Assembly (NCBI GenBank): GCA_913063525.1
Contig: CAJXYV010000007.1
Span: forward strand, 1 to 38,986
DNA length: 38,986 nt
Direction of reading: 5' to 3'
Source of the DNA: an uncultured Verrucomicrobiota bacterium
GTDB taxonomy: Bacteria; Verrucomicrobiota; Verrucomicrobiia; Verrucomicrobiales; Akkermansiaceae
Part shown: piece by piece, positions 36,621-38,986 of the stretch
Layout of the letters: the number at the start of each line of letters is the position of its first letter
How positions within the stretch are numbered: position 1 is the first letter of the stretch
The notes under the pieces: model-generated
What the model was told of the DNA's origin: nothing
The model's database searches: none
The model's input: the letters and a program-made list of their open reading frames with translations, nothing else
Position numbers and translations under genes: made by a program

Positions 36621-37892
36621 ATGGCGAAATCCCTGATGCGACCCGTGGCGCGGCCGATCCGGCTCGATGGCCTGTCACCTGTTGAGGTGGCGGGGCAGTT
36701 GCGGCATCTGGATGGCTTGGTGTTTTTCGACACGGCGGGGAATTTGCCGTCGGGCGGCAGTCGGGCGGTCTCGGTCATCGCCGCCCTTCCGCAGCAAGTG
36801 CTGCGCGGCAACATCCACGGGGCAGGGGATTTGGAGGCGCTTCGCCGCGCACTCGCGGCAGGCCCACTCGTCGCCGGCGACCAAGGGTTTCCCTGCGGCG
36901 GACTCTGCGGCTGGATCGACTACGAGGGCGACTTCGTCTTTGGCGACTACCCGGAAATGCTCGTTTACAGTCACCGCGACGGCAGCTGGTGGGAGACGGG
37001 CCAGCTTTCCCAACAGCTCCGCGCCAACACCGGCACTGCCGAGATCAGCGACTTCACCCCGCTGACCCGCCGCGAGCAATTCACCGACGGCGTCGCCCGC
37101 ATCAAAGAGTGGATCGCCGCCGGCCACATCTATCAGGCGAACCTCTCCCACGCCTTCGCCGCCCAAGTCAGCGGCGATCTTTTCAGCCTCTACGAAACCC
37201 TGCGCGAGGCATCGCCCGCGCCGATGGCCGCCTACCTCGCGCTCGACGGCCGCGAAATCCTCAGTTCCTCGCCGGAAACCTTTCTGAAAATCTCCGGCCG
37301 CGGCATCGAGACCCGGCCGATCAAAGGCACCCGCCCCCGCTTTGCCGACCCCGACGAAGACCGCCGCTCCGCCTACGAGCTGCAAACTTCCGCCAAGGAA
37401 ATCTCCGAGCTGGTCATGATCACCGACCTCCTGCGCAACGACCTCGGCCAAGTCTGCGAATTCGGCAGCGTCGAAGTGGCCGAGATGCTCCAGCTCGAAA
37501 CCTTCGAGCAAGTCCACCACCTCGTCTCCACCGTCACCGGCACCCTGCGACCCGAGATCGATGCACTGGCTGCCATCGCCGCCTGTTTCCCCGGCGGCAG
37601 CATCACCGGCGCCCCCAAAAAGCGCGCCATGGAAATCATCCAAGAGCTCGAACAAGCCCCGCGCGGTGTCTATTGCGGCGCCATCGGCTGGCTCGGCTAC
37701 AACGGCGAAAGCTCCCTCAATATCGCCATCCGCACCCTCGTCCGCCGAGGCAACCAGCTGGTCTATCAAGTCGGCGCTGGCATCGTCGCCGACTCGGATC
37801 CCGACAAAGAGTACGAAGAAACCCTCCACAAAGCCGCCGGCATCCGCCTCGCCGTCGAACGCTGGCAGAACACGTCGCCTCAAACTCGCTGA
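36621..37892 (+). CDS. pabB: Aminodeoxychorismate synthase component I
   Basis: This enzyme converts chorismate and ammonia to 4-amino-4-deoxychorismate in folate synthesis. The start is the ATG giving MAKSLMRPVARPIRL; the frame opens earlier, inside the inverted repeat, and that part is low-complexity. Of 423 residues, the chorismate-binding half shows YQANLSHAF, PIKGTRPR (233-240, Lys235), DLLRNDLGQVC and FPGGSITGAPKKRAMEIIQELE. PIKGT with lysine marks PabB, against PIAGT in anthranilate synthase TrpE. Length is normal for a stand-alone component I, and no PabA or PabC domain is attached. It is divergent from fusA; the next gene downstream is unrelated. Confidence 0.92.
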   Translation: MAKSLMRPVARPIRLDGLSPVEVAGQLRHLDGLVFFDTAGNLPSGGSRAVSVIAALPQQVLRGNIHGAGDLEALRRALAAGPLVAGDQGFPCGGLCGWIDYEGDFVFGDYPEMLVYSHRDGSWWETGQLSQQLRANTGTAEISDFTPLTRREQFTDGVARIKEWIAAGHIYQANLSHAFAAQVSGDLFSLYETLREASPAPMAAYLALDGREILSSSPETFLKISGRGIETRPIKGTRPRFADPDEDRRSAYELQTSAKEISELVMITDLLRNDLGQVCEFGSVEVAEMLQLETFEQVHHLVSTVTGTLRPEIDALAAIAACFPGGSITGAPKKRAMEIIQELEQAPRGVYCGAIGWLGYNGESSLNIAIRTLVRRGNQLVYQVGAGIVADSDPDKEYEETLHKAAGIRLAVERWQNTSPQTR

Positions 37893-38283
37893 AGAATTTC
37901 AGCTGCTGGGTCCCGCGATTCATAAGCGGTCGTACACTCATTCTCAATCCATCATGAACAAAAACCTATCATGATGCTGTCAGGTTGCAGCTTTGGGGTC
38001 AATGAAATCCGTTAAATAAAATATCGCAAAAACATCCAAATCGGATATTGTAGTGCTCTTCTTACGATGGGATTGAGTCAACAAAATCTGGAGGAAGCTC
38101 ACGCTCCACCGAGGACGTCGATATTCTCGACATGCGGGACTGGGGCGGCGGAGTGGATTGTGCGTCCCCAATGCCGGACGCGCTCAGGGAGGTAGCGGAT
38201 GAGGTCGATCGCGCCGCCGCCTGTCGCTAGCTCTAGTGCCGATTTATTTTTACAGGTTGGGCGTAGTTCGTTAGATATTCCTC
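37893..38283. other. 391-bp gap between pabB and the Sel1 protein
   Basis: No complete gene is seen. It contains an AT-rich part (about 37960-38060) with a short 6-bp dyad AATATC/GATATT, and a start-less minus-strand coding remnant (separate entry). No convincing terminator for pabB was found. Confidence 0.4.
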
Positions 38284-38287
38284 ATGA
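38099..38287 (-). pseudogene. Possible C-terminal remnant of an unidentified protein-coding gene
   Basis: Reading leftward, a frame without any start codon ends in a normal-looking protein tail: GGGAIDLIRYLPERVRHWG, then RTIHSAAPVPHVENIDVLGGA and TGA at 38099-38101. It is closed upstream by a TGA just after 38287, where the Sel1 gene starts on the other strand. About 62 codons have a plausible composition but no recognisable family. It may be what is left of a gene truncated when the neighbouring sequence arrived. Chance is the alternative. Confidence 0.3.
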
Positions 38288-38986
38288 ACCGCTTGAATCT
38301 CATCCCTCGCTCTTGGCTTTTCGTTCTCGCGGTCGTTTTCTGCCTCGGTGGCTTCACGGTTCACGGAGAAGAATCACCATCTGCCGAGAATATCGCCGAA
38401 TGGCGTAGTGCCGCTGAACAGGGTAATGCAGCTGCGCAAAACAACCTCGGGAATTGCTATCGCAACGGCATAGGTGTGGTGAAAGATGTTGCAGAGGCGG
38501 CTAAGTGGTATCGCAAGGCCGCTGAACAGGGTAGTGCTACTGCGCAAAACAACCTCGCGAATTGCTACAGCACGGGCGAAGGCGTGGTGGAGGACCAGGT
38601 CGAGGCTATGAAGTGGTACCGCAAGGCTGCCGAACAGGGGGTTGCCATTGCGCAATATATCATCGGGCTTTACTACGCCAAAGGCGAAGGCGTAATGAGG
38701 GATCACATCAGGGCAGTTTATTGGTATCGCAAAGCCGCCGTACAGGGGCATGCTGCTGCACAAAATACTCTTGGATTTTGCTACAATGAAGGCACAGGCG
38801 TGGTGAAGGACGAGGTCGAGGCGGCGAGGTGGTGGCGTAAAGCCGCTGAACAGGGTATTGAAGCCGCACAATACAACCTAGGGGTTTGCTGCGCCCTTGG
38901 CAAAGGGGTGATGAAGGACGAGGTCGAGGCGGTGATATGGTGTCAGAAGGCCGCCGAACAGGGTTATGCAGACGCGCAATACAACC
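38284..38986 (+). CDS. Exported Sel1-like repeat protein, C-terminus beyond window end
   Basis: Starting at ATG 38284, the product has a signal peptide (RSWLFVLAVVFCLGGFTVHG, about residues 9-28) followed by tandem 36-residue Sel1-like repeats. Each has the form AAEQGxAxAQNNLGxCYxxGxGVVKDxxEAxKWYRKA. Five complete repeats and the start of another are visible before the edge (234 codons present). SLR proteins form alpha/alpha solenoids that scaffold protein complexes, often in the envelope or in stress and signalling roles. Near-identical units (AEQG, GEGV, KDEVEA) suggest recent internal duplication. Partner and function are unknown. The frame is open to the last base. Confidence 0.92.
   Translation, partial: MNRLNLIPRSWLFVLAVVFCLGGFTVHGEESPSAENIAEWRSAAEQGNAAAQNNLGNCYRNGIGVVKDVAEAAKWYRKAAEQGSATAQNNLANCYSTGEGVVEDQVEAMKWYRKAAEQGVAIAQYIIGLYYAKGEGVMRDHIRAVYWYRKAAVQGHAAAQNTLGFCYNEGTGVVKDEVEAARWWRKAAEQGIEAAQYNLGVCCALGKGVMKDEVEAVIWCQKAAEQGYADAQYN

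Noticed and set aside
36675..37883. Long minus-strand frame opposite pabB
   Set aside because: Antisense shadow with Gly/Asp/Ala/Val bias; pabB motifs on the plus strand are decisive.

Overview
Organism and overall picture. The window reads as a chromosomal piece of a high-GC Gram-negative bacterium. The most consistent placement is the PVC group, probably Verrucomicrobiota. The reasons are many large exported carbohydrate-active enzymes without any SusC/SusD pair, weak or absent Shine-Dalgarno sequences, a cytoplasmic zinc-ribbon/membrane-anchor N-terminus grafted onto a polysaccharide lyase, and a DUF3127 protein with an SSB-like tail. This placement is inference; there is no rRNA in the window. 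No tRNA, rRNA, CRISPR array, integrase or transposase was seen.

Layout. (1) Positions 1-6000 are ordinary chromosomal genes: asd (cut by the left edge), a membrane-anchored coiled-coil protein, a DUF3127 protein, three exported or membrane proteins of unknown function, and ilvC with a clear terminator. (2) Positions 6071-18259, all on the minus strand, form one half of a pectin/rhamnogalacturonan utilisation locus: aldo-keto reductase, RbsD/FucU mutarotase, zinc dehydrogenase of the L-galactonate-5-dehydrogenase type, FucP-like permease, GH95, GH43, a DUF4450 protein and an SGNH esterase. (3) Positions 18406-20200 on the plus strand hold a divergent AraC regulator and a COG3618 sugar lactonase. 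(4) Positions 20274-33930, minus strand, are the second half: PL4 rhamnogalacturonan lyase, CE12-like esterase, GH2, GH59, GH28 and a second GH2. (5) Positions 34197-37892 are housekeeping again: a stand-alone EF-G gene with terminator, then divergent pabB. (6) The right edge holds a Sel1-repeat protein cut by the window end.

How the genes work together. PL4, GH28, GH2, GH59, GH43, GH95, DUF4450 and two SGNH/CE12 esterases would deacetylate and dismantle a branched pectin of the rhamnogalacturonan type. The sugars released by GH95 (L-fucose or L-galactose) would enter by the FucP-like permease and be anomerised by the RbsD/FucU protein. An aldo-keto reductase very like plant L-galactose dehydrogenase would oxidise them, the COG3618 lactonase would open the lactone, and an LgoD-like enzyme would give D-tagaturonate, where the route joins hexuronate catabolism. 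No fucose isomerase, fuculokinase or fuconate dehydratase is present, so L-galactose is a better-supported substrate than L-fucose.

Most unusual points: a bacterial GH59 (galactosylceramidase family) enzyme inside a pectin locus; a PL4 lyase fused behind a zinc ribbon, a membrane helix and an SH3-like segment; a GH2 gene whose mature N-terminus is a piece of GH59, the scar of a tandem duplication; and two unrelated 21-bp repeat arrays that share one architecture, each bracketed by inverted half-units with palindromes centred on ACGCGT.
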